Assembly: GCF_014639535.1 (NCBI RefSeq)
Contig: NZ_BMGA01000002.1
Location: 62,001-126,000 of the forward strand
DNA: 64,000 bases
Origin: Flavobacterium palustre
GTDB lineage: Bacteria; Bacteroidota; Bacteroidia; Flavobacteriales; Flavobacteriaceae
Direction of reading: 5' to 3'
Of the stretch, positions 19,878-27,700 are shown in pieces. How positions within the stretch are numbered: the first letter of the stretch is position 1; every line of letters starts with the position of its first letter. Under the pieces are notes generated by a model. It was not told the DNA's origin, did not search any database, and saw nothing but the letters and a program-made list of their open reading frames with translations. A program made the translations under genes and the position numbers.

Positions 19878-20765
19878 TTAATCAAATAAATCAGAAGATA
19901 AGTAACGATCTCCACGGTCGCAAATAATAGCTACAATTACACCCGATTCCAGTTCTTCGGCAATTTTGACAGCAACAGCAACTGCGCCGCCACTACTCAT
20001 TCCTGCAAAAATACCTTCTTCTAAAGCCAAACGTTTCGTCATTGCACGGGCTTCTTTTTCACTTACATCAACGGTTCGATCCACTTTGGAAGGATTGAAA
20101 ATTTTTGGTAGGTATTCTTCCGGCCATTTTCTGATTCCGGGAATTTGTGAACCTTCAGAAGGTTGAGCTCCAATGATTGCTATACCTGGATTTTTTTCTT
20201 TTAGGTAAGTAGAAGTTCCTATGATAGTTCCCGTTGTTCCCATAGCTGATACAAAATGGGTGACTGTGCCTTCGGTATCGTTCCAGATTTCAGGGCCGGT
20301 GGTGTTGTAATGCGCTTTCCAGTTATCATTGTTTGCAAATTGATTCAACATGATATAACCGCCTTCGGCTACTTTTTTATCAGCATAATCTCTTGAACCG
20401 ATGATTCCTTCAGCAGCGGGAGTAAGGATTACTGTTGCACCATAAGCACGCATAGTTTGAGTGCGTTCCTTGGTGGAATCTTCAGGCAAAATAAGTTCAA
20501 TTTCGATGCCTAATAATTGAGCAATCATTGCCAATGCAATACCGGTATTTCCACTGGTAGCTTCAATTAATTTGTCTCCTTTTTTGATTTCGCCGCGATC
20601 CAGTGCGCCTTTGATCATATAATAGGCCGCTCTGTCTTTGACACTACCGCCGGGATTGTTTCCTTCTAATTTTAAAAGTAGTTTTACGTTTTTATTTTGT
20701 ACTAAATTGACTGTTTCTACAAGTGGCGTATTCCCAATTAAGTCAACTAATTTTTGAGACTTCAT
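19878..20765 (-). CDS. cysM: Cysteine synthase B (O-acetylserine sulfhydrylase)
   Basis: A PLP enzyme that makes cysteine from O-acetylserine and sulfide (or thiosulfate in CysM types). The 295-residue protein has the PLP lysine K43 in GGSVKDRA, the phosphate-binding TSGNTGIAL loop and the glycine-rich GTTGTIIGTSTYL. The short length, plus the KWPEEYLPKIF segment, favours CysM over CysK. It lies 2 bases downstream of the serine acetyltransferase gene, so the two enzymes of cysteine synthesis form one operon. Confidence 0.95.
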   Translation of the reverse strand: MKSQKLVDLIGNTPLVETVNLVQNKNVKLLLKLEGNNPGGSVKDRAAYYMIKGALDRGEIKKGDKLIEATSGNTGIALAMIAQLLGIEIELILPEDSTKERTQTMRAYGATVILTPAAEGIIGSRDYADKKVAEGGYIMLNQFANNDNWKAHYNTTGPEIWNDTEGTVTHFVSAMGTTGTIIGTSTYLKEKNPGIAIIGAQPSEGSQIPGIRKWPEEYLPKIFNPSKVDRTVDVSEKEARAMTKRLALEEGIFAGMSSGGAVAVAVKIAEELESGVIVAIICDRGDRYLSSDLFD

Positions 20766-20767
20766 AA

Positions 20768-21559
20768 TTATTTAATTTCTTTTACTTTTACTTCGGTAGT
20801 TGTAGTATTCATAACGATTGATTTTGGCGGAACCGACTTGGTTACCCAGGCATTTCCACCTACAATACTGTCTTTGCCAATAATGGTTTCTCCACCTAAA
20901 ATGGTTGCATTGGCATAAATACAAACATTTTTTTCAACTGTTGGATGTCGTTTTGCATTTTTCATGTTTTTGCTCACGCTGAGGGCTCCCAGTGTTACTC
21001 CCTGATATATTTTTACGTTTTTTTCAATAACCGTTGTTTCGCCAATAACAATTCCTGTAGCATGGTCTATAAAAAAGGGCGAGTCAATTTGAGCTCCGGC
21101 ATTAATATCGGTTCCGGTTGTTTTATGTGCATATTCGCTCATTAATCTCGAAAAAAGCATTAAATCCAGATTGTAGAGTTCGTGACTTAAACGGTAAATA
21201 GCAATTGCATAAAATCCCGGATAAGCTAAATATACTTCTTCAATGCTGTTGGAAGCCGGATCATTTTCTAAAATGTATTCGGCATCCTGATTTAATTTTT
21301 CAAGGACAGTTGGTAATTTGTGAAGAAAACTATCCCACATCGATTCACAACGATCCTGTGGTTTTTGACAGGCTACTTTAGAGATTTCTTTAAATAAAAC
21401 TTCCAGTTCGTCAATGCTTTCTGCTAATGGAGCATTAGAGTCAAATAAAGTATAGAATAATTTTTCGGTAAACTTCTCTATTTTAGTTTTTATTCCGTAA
21501 TTAATGGAGGTGTGGCTTTTAAGCGCAGCAATATTTTGTATAACTAAATCCTTTGTCAT
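20768..21559 (-). CDS. cysE: Serine O-acetyltransferase
   Basis: It acetylates L-serine to O-acetylserine, the substrate of CysM just downstream. The 263-residue protein has an N-terminal helical domain (about 1-140) and a C-terminal left-handed beta-helix with hexapeptide repeats, including the active-site region DHATGIVIGETTVIEKNVKIYQGVTLGALS. A KRHPTVEKNVCIYANATILGG stretch follows. The enzyme is longer than short Bacillus CysE and resembles the EpsC/SatA form. A possible -7 box (TATATTTG read leftward, 21621-21628) lies about 60 bases upstream. Confidence 0.93.
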   Translation of the reverse strand: MTKDLVIQNIAALKSHTSINYGIKTKIEKFTEKLFYTLFDSNAPLAESIDELEVLFKEISKVACQKPQDRCESMWDSFLHKLPTVLEKLNQDAEYILENDPASNSIEEVYLAYPGFYAIAIYRLSHELYNLDLMLFSRLMSEYAHKTTGTDINAGAQIDSPFFIDHATGIVIGETTVIEKNVKIYQGVTLGALSVSKNMKNAKRHPTVEKNVCIYANATILGGETIIGKDSIVGGNAWVTKSVPPKSIVMNTTTTEVKVKEIK

Positions 21560-21742
21560 GATTTTGGATTGTGATGTTTGTAGAAAGACGTTTGCTTTGA
21601 AACAGTGTCTATATTTGAAACAAATATATTGAACTATTTTGAATAAAATGCTTTTGAGAAATGGGTTTTATTGGAATTATAAGAAGCGTTCTTAAAACTA
21701 CATTTTAAATTTTAGTACTTTTGAAATCTGATATTCTAAACC

Positions 21743-21928
21743 ATGAAAAAGATTTTAATCCCTCTAATGATTATAGCTGTTGTAGTTGCTTTTTATGAAC
21801 AAAGCAGTACTAACCAAAATGTGTATGTAACTGTAATAGCAATGGCTGTTTTTATGTTTGGAATGATGCAATTAAGTGCTAAAACACCTAGTAAAAATCA
21901 AGAAAAAGAAAAAGAAGATGTTGATTAA
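21743..21928 (+). CDS. Small two-helix membrane protein, hypothetical
   Basis: A 61-residue protein beginning MKKILIPLMIIAVVVAFYEQ. It has two hydrophobic helices (about 4-18 and 28-46) and a charged tail KNQEKEKEDVD. I do not recognise a family. It has a plausible -7 box (TACTTTTG, 21716-21723). Its last 11 bases overlap the start of the Smr-domain gene, which argues that it is translated and coupled to that gene. Confidence 0.7.
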   Translation: MKKILIPLMIIAVVVAFYEQSSTNQNVYVTVIAMAVFMFGMMQLSAKTPSKNQEKEKEDVD

Positions 21929-22466
21929 AGGAGATAAAGTAGCCGTACTCGATGAGGCTATTAATGGCGTTGTTTTGAGTGTTAATGCTCAGAATGTTAC
22001 TATTGAAACCGATGAAGGTTTTGTAATGAATTTTTTGATTAACGAACTGGTTAAAACTAACGAGTCCGGTAATTTAATGGATTCTGTTAAAAGATTTAAT
22101 GTAGATGAAATTAAGAAGGAAAAAGCAATTCCAAAACCAAGAAGTTTTGTAAAAGAACGCAAAGAAAAAGAAGTAGGAGTTCCTGAATTTGACCTGCATA
22201 TTGAGAAATTAGTCAAGAACAAACACGGCATGTCGAATTATGATATTTTGACTCTACAGGCTGAAACTGCACAAAGACATATAGAATTTGCCATTAAGAA
22301 TCGTATTCCAAAAATTGTTTTTATCCATGGAGTGGGTGAAGGTGTCCTTAAAGCTGAACTCGATTTTCTTTTAGGACGTTATGATAATATAGATTTTCAG
22401 GAAGCTAATTATCAAAAGTACGGTCAGGGTGCCACAGAGGTTTTTATTAAACAAAGCAAGAAATAG
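21918..22466 (+). CDS. Smr/MutS2-like domain protein with DUF2027 N-terminus
   Basis: I start at the ATG at 21918, which gives MLIKGDKVAVLDEAINGVV (182 residues) and overlaps the preceding small gene by 11 bases; a longer start at 21876 would only read through that gene's Lys-rich tail. The N-terminal 45 residues form a small beta-barrel-like domain of the DUF2027 type. The C-terminal Smr domain (about 95-182) has the DLH motif (FDLHIEKL) and HGVGEGVLKAEL, the signature of Smr endonuclease-like domains. Smr proteins nick or bind branched DNA, and some act on mRNA in ribosome rescue; which applies here is not known. Confidence 0.88.
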   Translation: MLIKGDKVAVLDEAINGVVLSVNAQNVTIETDEGFVMNFLINELVKTNESGNLMDSVKRFNVDEIKKEKAIPKPRSFVKERKEKEVGVPEFDLHIEKLVKNKHGMSNYDILTLQAETAQRHIEFAIKNRIPKIVFIHGVGEGVLKAELDFLLGRYDNIDFQEANYQKYGQGATEVFIKQSKK

Positions 22467-22553
22467 AACTGATTAGATTATCCCTCATATCTTTTCAATT
22501 TTAGTAGAAATGGTTTATGCCGTTAATCTATTCGAAAGACAGGAGGGATAATT

Positions 22554-24182
22554 TTATACCTGAATAACTCCTAAATTAAAAGCTTTTTCGATTGGAGCGT
22601 GGTTAGCAGCTTCAATACCCATCGAAATCCATTTTCGGGTTTCCAACGGATCGATAATAGCATCAGTCCACAAACGGGAAGCAGCATAATAAGGAGATAC
22701 CTGCTCATCGTAACGTGCTTTGATTTTAGCAAATAATTCGGCTTCTTTAGTTTCATCAACAGTTTCTCCTTTGGCTTTTAATGATGAAGCTTCAATTTGA
22801 GCCAAAACTTTAGCGGCCTGAGTACCACCCATAACAGCGAGTTCGGCACTTGGCCAGGCTACAATTAATCTTGGGTCGTAAGCTTTACCACACATAGCGT
22901 AGTTTCCTGCTCCATAAGAGTTCCCAATAATTACGGTGAATTTTGGTACCACCGAATTACTCACGGCATTCACCATTTTAGCTCCGTCCTTGATGATTCC
23001 GCCTTGTTCTGATTTGGATCCCACCATAAAACCAGTTACATCCTGCAAGAATACCAGTGGAATTTTTTTCTGGTTGCAATTAGCAATAAAACGCGTGGCT
23101 TTATCAGCACTATCAGAGTAGATGACCCCGCCAAACTGCATTTCGCCTTTTTTGGTTTTGATTACTTTTCGCTGATTGGCTACAATCCCCACAGCCCAGC
23201 CGTCAATACGTGCGTAACCCGTGATGATGGTTTGTCCGTAACCGTCTTTGTAGGCTTCAAACTCTGAATTATCGACCAGACGACTGATGATTTCCATCAT
23301 ATCGTATTGTTCGGTGCGAGCCTTTGGCAAAATGCCATAAATTTCGTTTTCGTCTAAGGTCGTTTTTTGAGATTTGATACGGTTGAATCCCGCTTTCTCA
23401 TAATCACCTATTTTGTCAACGATATTTTTTATTTTATCTAAGGCGTCTTTATCGTCTTTGGCTTTATAATCGGTCACACCTGAGATTTCACAATGTGTAG
23501 TAGCTCCGCCCAGACTTTCATTGTCGATAGTTTCACCAATAGCTGCTTTGACTAAATAGCTTCCGGCAAGAAAAATACTCGCCGTTTTATCGACAATTAT
23601 GGCCTCATCACTCATAATAGGAAGGTAAGCACCACCGGCAACACAACTGCCCATAATAGCCGAAATTTGGGTAATTCCCATGCTGCTCATCATCGCATTG
23701 TTTCTAAAAATACGTCCAAAATGTTCTTTGTCAGGGAAAATTTCGTCCTGCATAGGCAAATACACTCCGGCACTGTCAACCAGATAGATAATTGGAATTT
23801 TGTTTTCCATCGCAATTTCCTGAGCACGAAGGTTTTTCTTAGCCGTAATAGGAAACCAGGCACCTGCTTTTACGGTAGCGTCATTGGCAACAACAATACA
23901 TTGTTTTCCTTTGATATAACCAATTTTTACTACAACTCCTCCCGAAGGACAGCCACCATGTGCTGCGTACATTCCTTCTCCTGTGAGTGCTCCGATTTCA
24001 ATACTTTCGGCTTTGGCATCCAGCAAATAATCAATGCGCTCACGAGCAGTCATTTTTCCTTCACTGTGTAATTTTTGAATTCGTTTTGCTCCGCCTCCTA
24101 ATTTTACTTTGGCTAGTTGCTGTTTTAATTCAGAGAGTAAAAGTTTATTGTGATCTTCGTTTTTGTTGAAGTTTAAATCCAT
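22554..24182 (-). CDS. Acyl-CoA carboxylase carboxyltransferase (beta) subunit
   Basis: A biotin-dependent carboxyltransferase subunit of the propionyl/methylcrotonyl-CoA carboxylase class (542 residues). It has both crotonase-like halves, with oxyanion-hole glycines in GVYLPMQDEIFPDKEHFG and SGGVVVKIGYIKGKQ for the N half, and GNSYGAGNYAMCGKAYDPR plus VMGGTQAAKVL for the C half. Features such as FLQDVTGFMVGSKSEQGGIIKDGAKMV fit the MccB branch, so methylcrotonyl-CoA carboxylase in leucine breakdown is plausible. I start at MDLNFNKNED; a longer frame to 24263 adds an implausible leader from a repeat. No biotin carboxylase gene is adjacent. Confidence 0.92.
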   Translation of the reverse strand: MDLNFNKNEDHNKLLLSELKQQLAKVKLGGGAKRIQKLHSEGKMTARERIDYLLDAKAESIEIGALTGEGMYAAHGGCPSGGVVVKIGYIKGKQCIVVANDATVKAGAWFPITAKKNLRAQEIAMENKIPIIYLVDSAGVYLPMQDEIFPDKEHFGRIFRNNAMMSSMGITQISAIMGSCVAGGAYLPIMSDEAIIVDKTASIFLAGSYLVKAAIGETIDNESLGGATTHCEISGVTDYKAKDDKDALDKIKNIVDKIGDYEKAGFNRIKSQKTTLDENEIYGILPKARTEQYDMMEIISRLVDNSEFEAYKDGYGQTIITGYARIDGWAVGIVANQRKVIKTKKGEMQFGGVIYSDSADKATRFIANCNQKKIPLVFLQDVTGFMVGSKSEQGGIIKDGAKMVNAVSNSVVPKFTVIIGNSYGAGNYAMCGKAYDPRLIVAWPSAELAVMGGTQAAKVLAQIEASSLKAKGETVDETKEAELFAKIKARYDEQVSPYYAASRLWTDAIIDPLETRKWISMGIEAANHAPIEKAFNLGVIQV

Positions 24183-24251
24183 GGTGTTTGTAATTGCAAG
24201 AAAATTGATGGCTAAAATACAAAACCAATTGAAGTTTTTTGTTTTTTTAAC

Positions 24252-24425
24252 CATATAAGTCATTTAAGTTTTTGATTTTATCTAAAGTAAAAAGCTAAGT
24301 CAATATAAGTTTTATTCATTTATGAGAATCTGTGTAATTTGTATTAAAGGAATGTTGACTTCAAAGCTTATTTGGACTTGAATCCGTTCTGGTTTTTCAA
24401 AAAAGCTTAAATGACTTATATTTTA
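24252..24425. repeat. Inverted repeat pair in the acyl-CoA carboxylase / lpxD gap
   Basis: The 316-base gap 24183-24498 holds no gene. ATATAAGTCATTTAAG (24254-24269) recurs inverted as CTTAAATGACTTATAT (24405-24420), with about 135 bases between, partly made of TCTGTG and AATTTGTATTAAAGG runs. A CACAGATT/AATCTGCGG hairpin-like segment follows (24437-24475). The pattern resembles the degenerate non-coding elements scattered in Flavobacterium genomes. Confidence 0.6.
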
Positions 24426-24498
24426 AAATAAAAGAACCACAGATTGACAAAGTTTTAAATTTGCTAATCTGCGGTAAAAAAATAAAAATAAAAAAAAA

Positions 24499-25497
24499 TT
24501 ATTTCTTAGAATCGTTCACGAGTCTTTTTAGAATAGCCCATTGTTTTAAAGCATCACGAGCCTCAACTGCAGGATAACCCAACATGGTTTTTCCGGCAGG
24601 AATGTCGCAGGTAACTCCAGAACCGGCACCAATAACAGCTCCGTCTCCAATAGCGGTGTGGTCTTTTATAGAAGCACTTCCTCCAATGATAACACCGTTT
24701 CCTAGTGTGACTGAACCAGCTAAACCACTATTTCCTGCCATAATACAAAAGCGCCCCAGTTTACTGTTATGACCTATTTGAACTAAATTATCAATTTTAC
24801 AGCCATCACCTAAAACAGTAGAACTGAATTTACCTCTGTCGATACAGCTATTGGCACCAATTTCGACATTGTTTCCAATGATTACATTTCCAATCTGAGG
24901 AATTTTAACCAAGCCTTTTTCAGGACAAGGACGGAATCCAAATCCATCTGCACCAATAGTAGCATTAGGGTGGATAATACAGGCATGACCAATATGGCAA
25001 CGTTCTCTAATAACTGTTCCTGACCAAATCACCGTATTTTTCCCAATAGTTGATTCGTCAAGAATGGTAACATTTGGATAAATGGTGCTGTTTTCTCCAA
25101 TTTTTACATTAGGTCCAATATAGCTTCCTGCACCAATTTTTGTTCCTGCACCAATACTGGCAGTTTCATCAACTATTGCACTGGGATGAATAGCTATAGT
25201 AAATTGAGGCAAAGGAGGTGCAAAAAGCTCTAATATTTGCGACATTGCCAAATCTGCATTTTTTACTTTTATAAAAGCTCTGTTTTCTCCGGGTTCAATA
25301 GCAATATCTTCATTTACTACAGCAGCACAAGCTTTGGATGTAGCCCAAAGTTTTTCGTATTTTTTGTTTCCAATAAAAGAAATTTCAGAATCAGAGGCGA
25401 TTTCCAGTTGTTCAGCAGCAGTAATATTTTGTAGCGTATTACCTGAAATTCTGCCTTTGAGAACATCGTTTATTTCATGTATAGAGTAAGATTTCAT
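24499..25497 (-). CDS. lpxD: UDP-3-O-(3-hydroxyacyl)glucosamine N-acyltransferase
   Basis: LpxD adds the second acyl chain in lipid A synthesis, transferring 3-hydroxyacyl from ACP to the glucosamine nitrogen. The 332-residue protein has an N-terminal uridine-binding domain (about 1-100). A long left-handed parallel beta-helix follows, built from hexapeptide repeats (IGAGTKIGAGSYIGPNVKIG and many more), with the catalytic His region VQIGHNSKLGRFC. A C-terminal helical end closes the trimer. It is isolated from other lpx genes in the window, so it may be a second lpxD copy, as I recall in some Flavobacteria. Confidence 0.94.
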   Translation of the reverse strand: MKSYSIHEINDVLKGRISGNTLQNITAAEQLEIASDSEISFIGNKKYEKLWATSKACAAVVNEDIAIEPGENRAFIKVKNADLAMSQILELFAPPLPQFTIAIHPSAIVDETASIGAGTKIGAGSYIGPNVKIGENSTIYPNVTILDESTIGKNTVIWSGTVIRERCHIGHACIIHPNATIGADGFGFRPCPEKGLVKIPQIGNVIIGNNVEIGANSCIDRGKFSSTVLGDGCKIDNLVQIGHNSKLGRFCIMAGNSGLAGSVTLGNGVIIGGSASIKDHTAIGDGAVIGAGSGVTCDIPAGKTMLGYPAVEARDALKQWAILKRLVNDSKK

Positions 25498-25714
25498 AAG
25501 GTGGTTAGGGAAATTAGTTAAATAGAAGGCTCAAATGAACAGATTCTATATAGATAATCCTAATATTTTAAGAATACCGGGCTAAAGTTTAACAAAGACT
25601 TATTCTTAAGGAGTGTTTTGTAATCTTTTTAAGAAATAAAAAATGAGCAGAATAGGGTGTAAAACAATAAAACTACTTGCAGAAGTAGTTTTATTGTTTT
25701 AATTTAGAGTGGTT

Positions 25715-26164
25715 TTATATCTTAACCTTGATGACAATTTTTTTGATCTTTCCATCGCTAATCATTGCTGCATGGACATCTTCAGGGAATAAGATGGTAA
25801 ATTGTCCCGGATTTAATTCAAAAAACATATCAGGTTTGTCAAAGAAAAAACGAACGTCTTTTTCGTCGCTGTAATCGCCGTTTGGACTGACACATTTTTC
25901 TCTTGGTTTCCAGGCATAGGTTTCCGGTCCGGCTACGCAAACCTGAATGTCGATATTTTTATCATGACATTCAAAATGAACTAAACTTTGCTCTTTTGAA
26001 TTTCCGTTTCCTGAATTAACGATAATTTTTAAATCATCCGAATATTGGGTTACGCCATCAGCCAGATTAGCCAAGTCGTTTTCGTTTAAAAATTGGAATG
26101 CTTTTTCGAAAGCAGGGTGTAAACCATAGTATTTCGCAGCATTGTTTAATGAATCTACAATCAT
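25715..26164 (-). CDS. YhcH/YjgK/YiaL family protein (DUF386)
   Basis: A 149-residue cupin-like beta-sandwich protein. The visible features are VHFECHDKNIDIQVCVAGPETYAW, the beta-rich core, and FTILFPEDVHAAMISDGKIKKIVIKV, the conserved C-terminal end with its metal-type His. Family members sit beside sialic acid or sugar catabolism genes, and YiaL and NanQ have been linked to anomeric sugar handling. Here no such operon is adjacent. A bidirectional promoter is not obvious in the 217-base gap towards lpxD, which contains only AT-rich sequence and a small AATAAAACTACTT hairpin (25667-25700). Confidence 0.85.
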   Translation of the reverse strand: MIVDSLNNAAKYYGLHPAFEKAFQFLNENDLANLADGVTQYSDDLKIIVNSGNGNSKEQSLVHFECHDKNIDIQVCVAGPETYAWKPREKCVSPNGDYSDEKDVRFFFDKPDMFFELNPGQFTILFPEDVHAAMISDGKIKKIVIKVKI

Positions 26165-26403
26165 TTTAAAGTTATTTTAATTTAGGGGTAAATAATAGTT
26201 GCTTTTTTTTTGAAACAAAAATTAAAAGTACATTTTTAAATTTAATAGCCTAATGTAATTTGTACAAAAAAAGGATTTTTTTTTTAGTGAATCGAAGATT
26301 TCAGCGACCGATTTTTTTAGTGTAGGTTTTGTACATTTGTTTTCTAATGAGGTTTTAACTTCTTTTAATCGATGTGTATTGTTGAATTCAAAAAGAATCA
26401 TTT

Positions 26404-27057
26404 ATGATTTCTATTATAAAAAATAGTCTGTTAGTTTTATTTTTAGCTGTATTTGTGTCGTGTAAAGCGCAGAATGTATCCGTGATTGCAACTAAAGAAA
26501 GAATAGTTGCTGATACCACTTTTGTAAATCTAAAAGATTATAGTTCGGATTTTGTGTACGATATGAAATATGCCACCGAAGACAATTTCTTGAAAGCTAA
26601 AGTTTATGATTGTGCGGAATGTTATCTGAGGCTAAAAACGGTGAAAGCCTTGATTTCAGCCAATCAAAAATTTATAAAAAAAGGCTATAGAATTAAACTT
26701 TTTGATTGCTACAGACCATTAGATATTCAAAAAAAAATGTGGACAATTGTTCCTAATCCGGAATATGTTGCTAATCCTGCCAAAGGTTCGATTCATAATC
26801 GGGGAGGAGCTGTAGATATTACTTTGGTTGATAGTAATGGAAAAGAACTGGATATGGGGACTAAATTTGATTTTTTCGGACCAGAAGCCAGTCATTATTA
26901 TGTAGGTGTTTCTGAAGAAGTGAAGGAAAATAGGAAATTATTAAAGAGAGTTATGCTTAAGAAAAATTTTATTTCTTTTGATTCAGAATGGTGGCATTAC
27001 AATCTAAAAGCCGCTTTAACTGATAAAGTTGCCAATGAAAAATGGAAATGTAAATAG
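26404..27057 (+). CDS. VanX-type D-Ala-D-Ala dipeptidase, lipoprotein (peptidase family M15D)
   Basis: A 217-residue zinc peptidase with a lipoprotein signal ending LAVFVSC (Cys20), so it should be anchored in the outer or inner membrane facing the periplasm. Zinc ligands are recognisable in SIHNRGGAVDITL (His and Asp) and SEWWHYN (catalytic Glu and His), as in VanX/DdpX. Family members cleave D-Ala-D-Ala; housekeeping ones recycle peptidoglycan fragments rather than giving vancomycin resistance. The gene stands alone. Upstream, 26165-26403 holds only AT-rich sequence. A 20-bp terminator follows. Confidence 0.9.
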   Translation: MISIIKNSLLVLFLAVFVSCKAQNVSVIATKERIVADTTFVNLKDYSSDFVYDMKYATEDNFLKAKVYDCAECYLRLKTVKALISANQKFIKKGYRIKLFDCYRPLDIQKKMWTIVPNPEYVANPAKGSIHNRGGAVDITLVDSNGKELDMGTKFDFFGPEASHYYVGVSEEVKENRKLLKRVMLKKNFISFDSEWWHYNLKAALTDKVANEKWKCK

Positions 27058-27066
27058 TTGTTAAAA

Positions 27067-27115
27067 TATAAAACCCCATTTTCGAAACGAATACGTTCGA
27101 AAATGGGGTTTTATA
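27067..27115. terminator. Bidirectional terminator between the M15 peptidase and the leftward operon
   Basis: A perfect 20-bp inverted repeat (27067-27086 and 27096-27115; core AACCCCATTTTCGAA) with a 9-base loop. Its A- and T-rich flanks serve both convergent transcripts. It is unusually long for an intrinsic terminator. Confidence 0.88.
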
Positions 27116-27127
27116 TTGGGGAAAAGT

Positions 27128-27697
27128 TTAATTTTCCACGCATTTTAAATTATTGATAAAATACGTTTCAGGCTGATAGGTTTTACCATTTAATTCAGAA
27201 ACCAGCTGTTTTTTAACAATATAGTCTTCGGTATCCGATAGGTATTTTATTCGCATTAATGAAAGAGGAGAACTTTTTAAGTCTTCCATCGTTCCTTTCA
27301 TAAACATAAAATTCCCAACAATGACGCGGTTGTCAAAACCATTTTCGTCTCTAATCATGCTTCCACAATATTCCAAATTAGTGTGTACCAGAGTAATTAC
27401 TTTTCCGTTGTTAAGCTGTAAATACAATCGGGAATTTTTATCAAAACAATTGGCTTTAATAAAACCTTTACTTTTTTGAATGAGTTGTACATTGAGTGTA
27501 GGTAAGCCATCCGTTAAGGACAAAGTGTAAAAAATGTAACTGGAAGTTCCAGCAAAAATTTTCTCTGAAATCAGGTATTCTTTGGTTATTTTGTAGGTTC
27601 CTACGGAATCCTTTACGTTAGTAGCGTATTCGCAATCTGTTTGTGCAAAAGAATTTAGTGATAAGAAGAATAAGGCAGTAAGTAATAGTTGTTTCAT
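27128..27697 (-). CDS. Secreted hypothetical protein
   Basis: A 189-residue protein with a clear signal peptide, MKQLLLTALFFLSLNSFAQ, cleaved after FAQ. The mature part is mostly beta-strand, with two Cys near CEYATN and CVEN at the two ends that may pair. I recognise no family or catalytic motif. It is the last gene of a leftward run and lies 3 bases after the methyltransferase gene, so it is co-transcribed, but no functional link is evident. Confidence 0.75.
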   Translation of the reverse strand: MKQLLLTALFFLSLNSFAQTDCEYATNVKDSVGTYKITKEYLISEKIFAGTSSYIFYTLSLTDGLPTLNVQLIQKSKGFIKANCFDKNSRLYLQLNNGKVITLVHTNLEYCGSMIRDENGFDNRVIVGNFMFMKGTMEDLKSSPLSLMRIKYLSDTEDYIVKKQLVSELNGKTYQPETYFINNLKCVEN

Positions 27698-27700
27698 TAT

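Noticed and set aside
23667-24071. 134-codon ORF opposite the acyl-CoA carboxylase gene
   Set aside because: It is a shadow of the real gene on the other strand; its composition (many Cys, His, Phe and Ser) is not protein-like and it has no family likeness.
22554-24263. Longer acyl-CoA carboxylase start (569 residues)
   Set aside because: The first 27 codons come from the inverted-repeat element and have no family likeness; MDLNFNKNED at 24182 is the natural start.
26404-27057. Vancomycin resistance gene (VanX)
   Set aside because: The motif matches the VanX/DdpX family, but there is no vanH or vanA neighbour, and it is a lipoprotein; a peptidoglycan turnover role is more likely.
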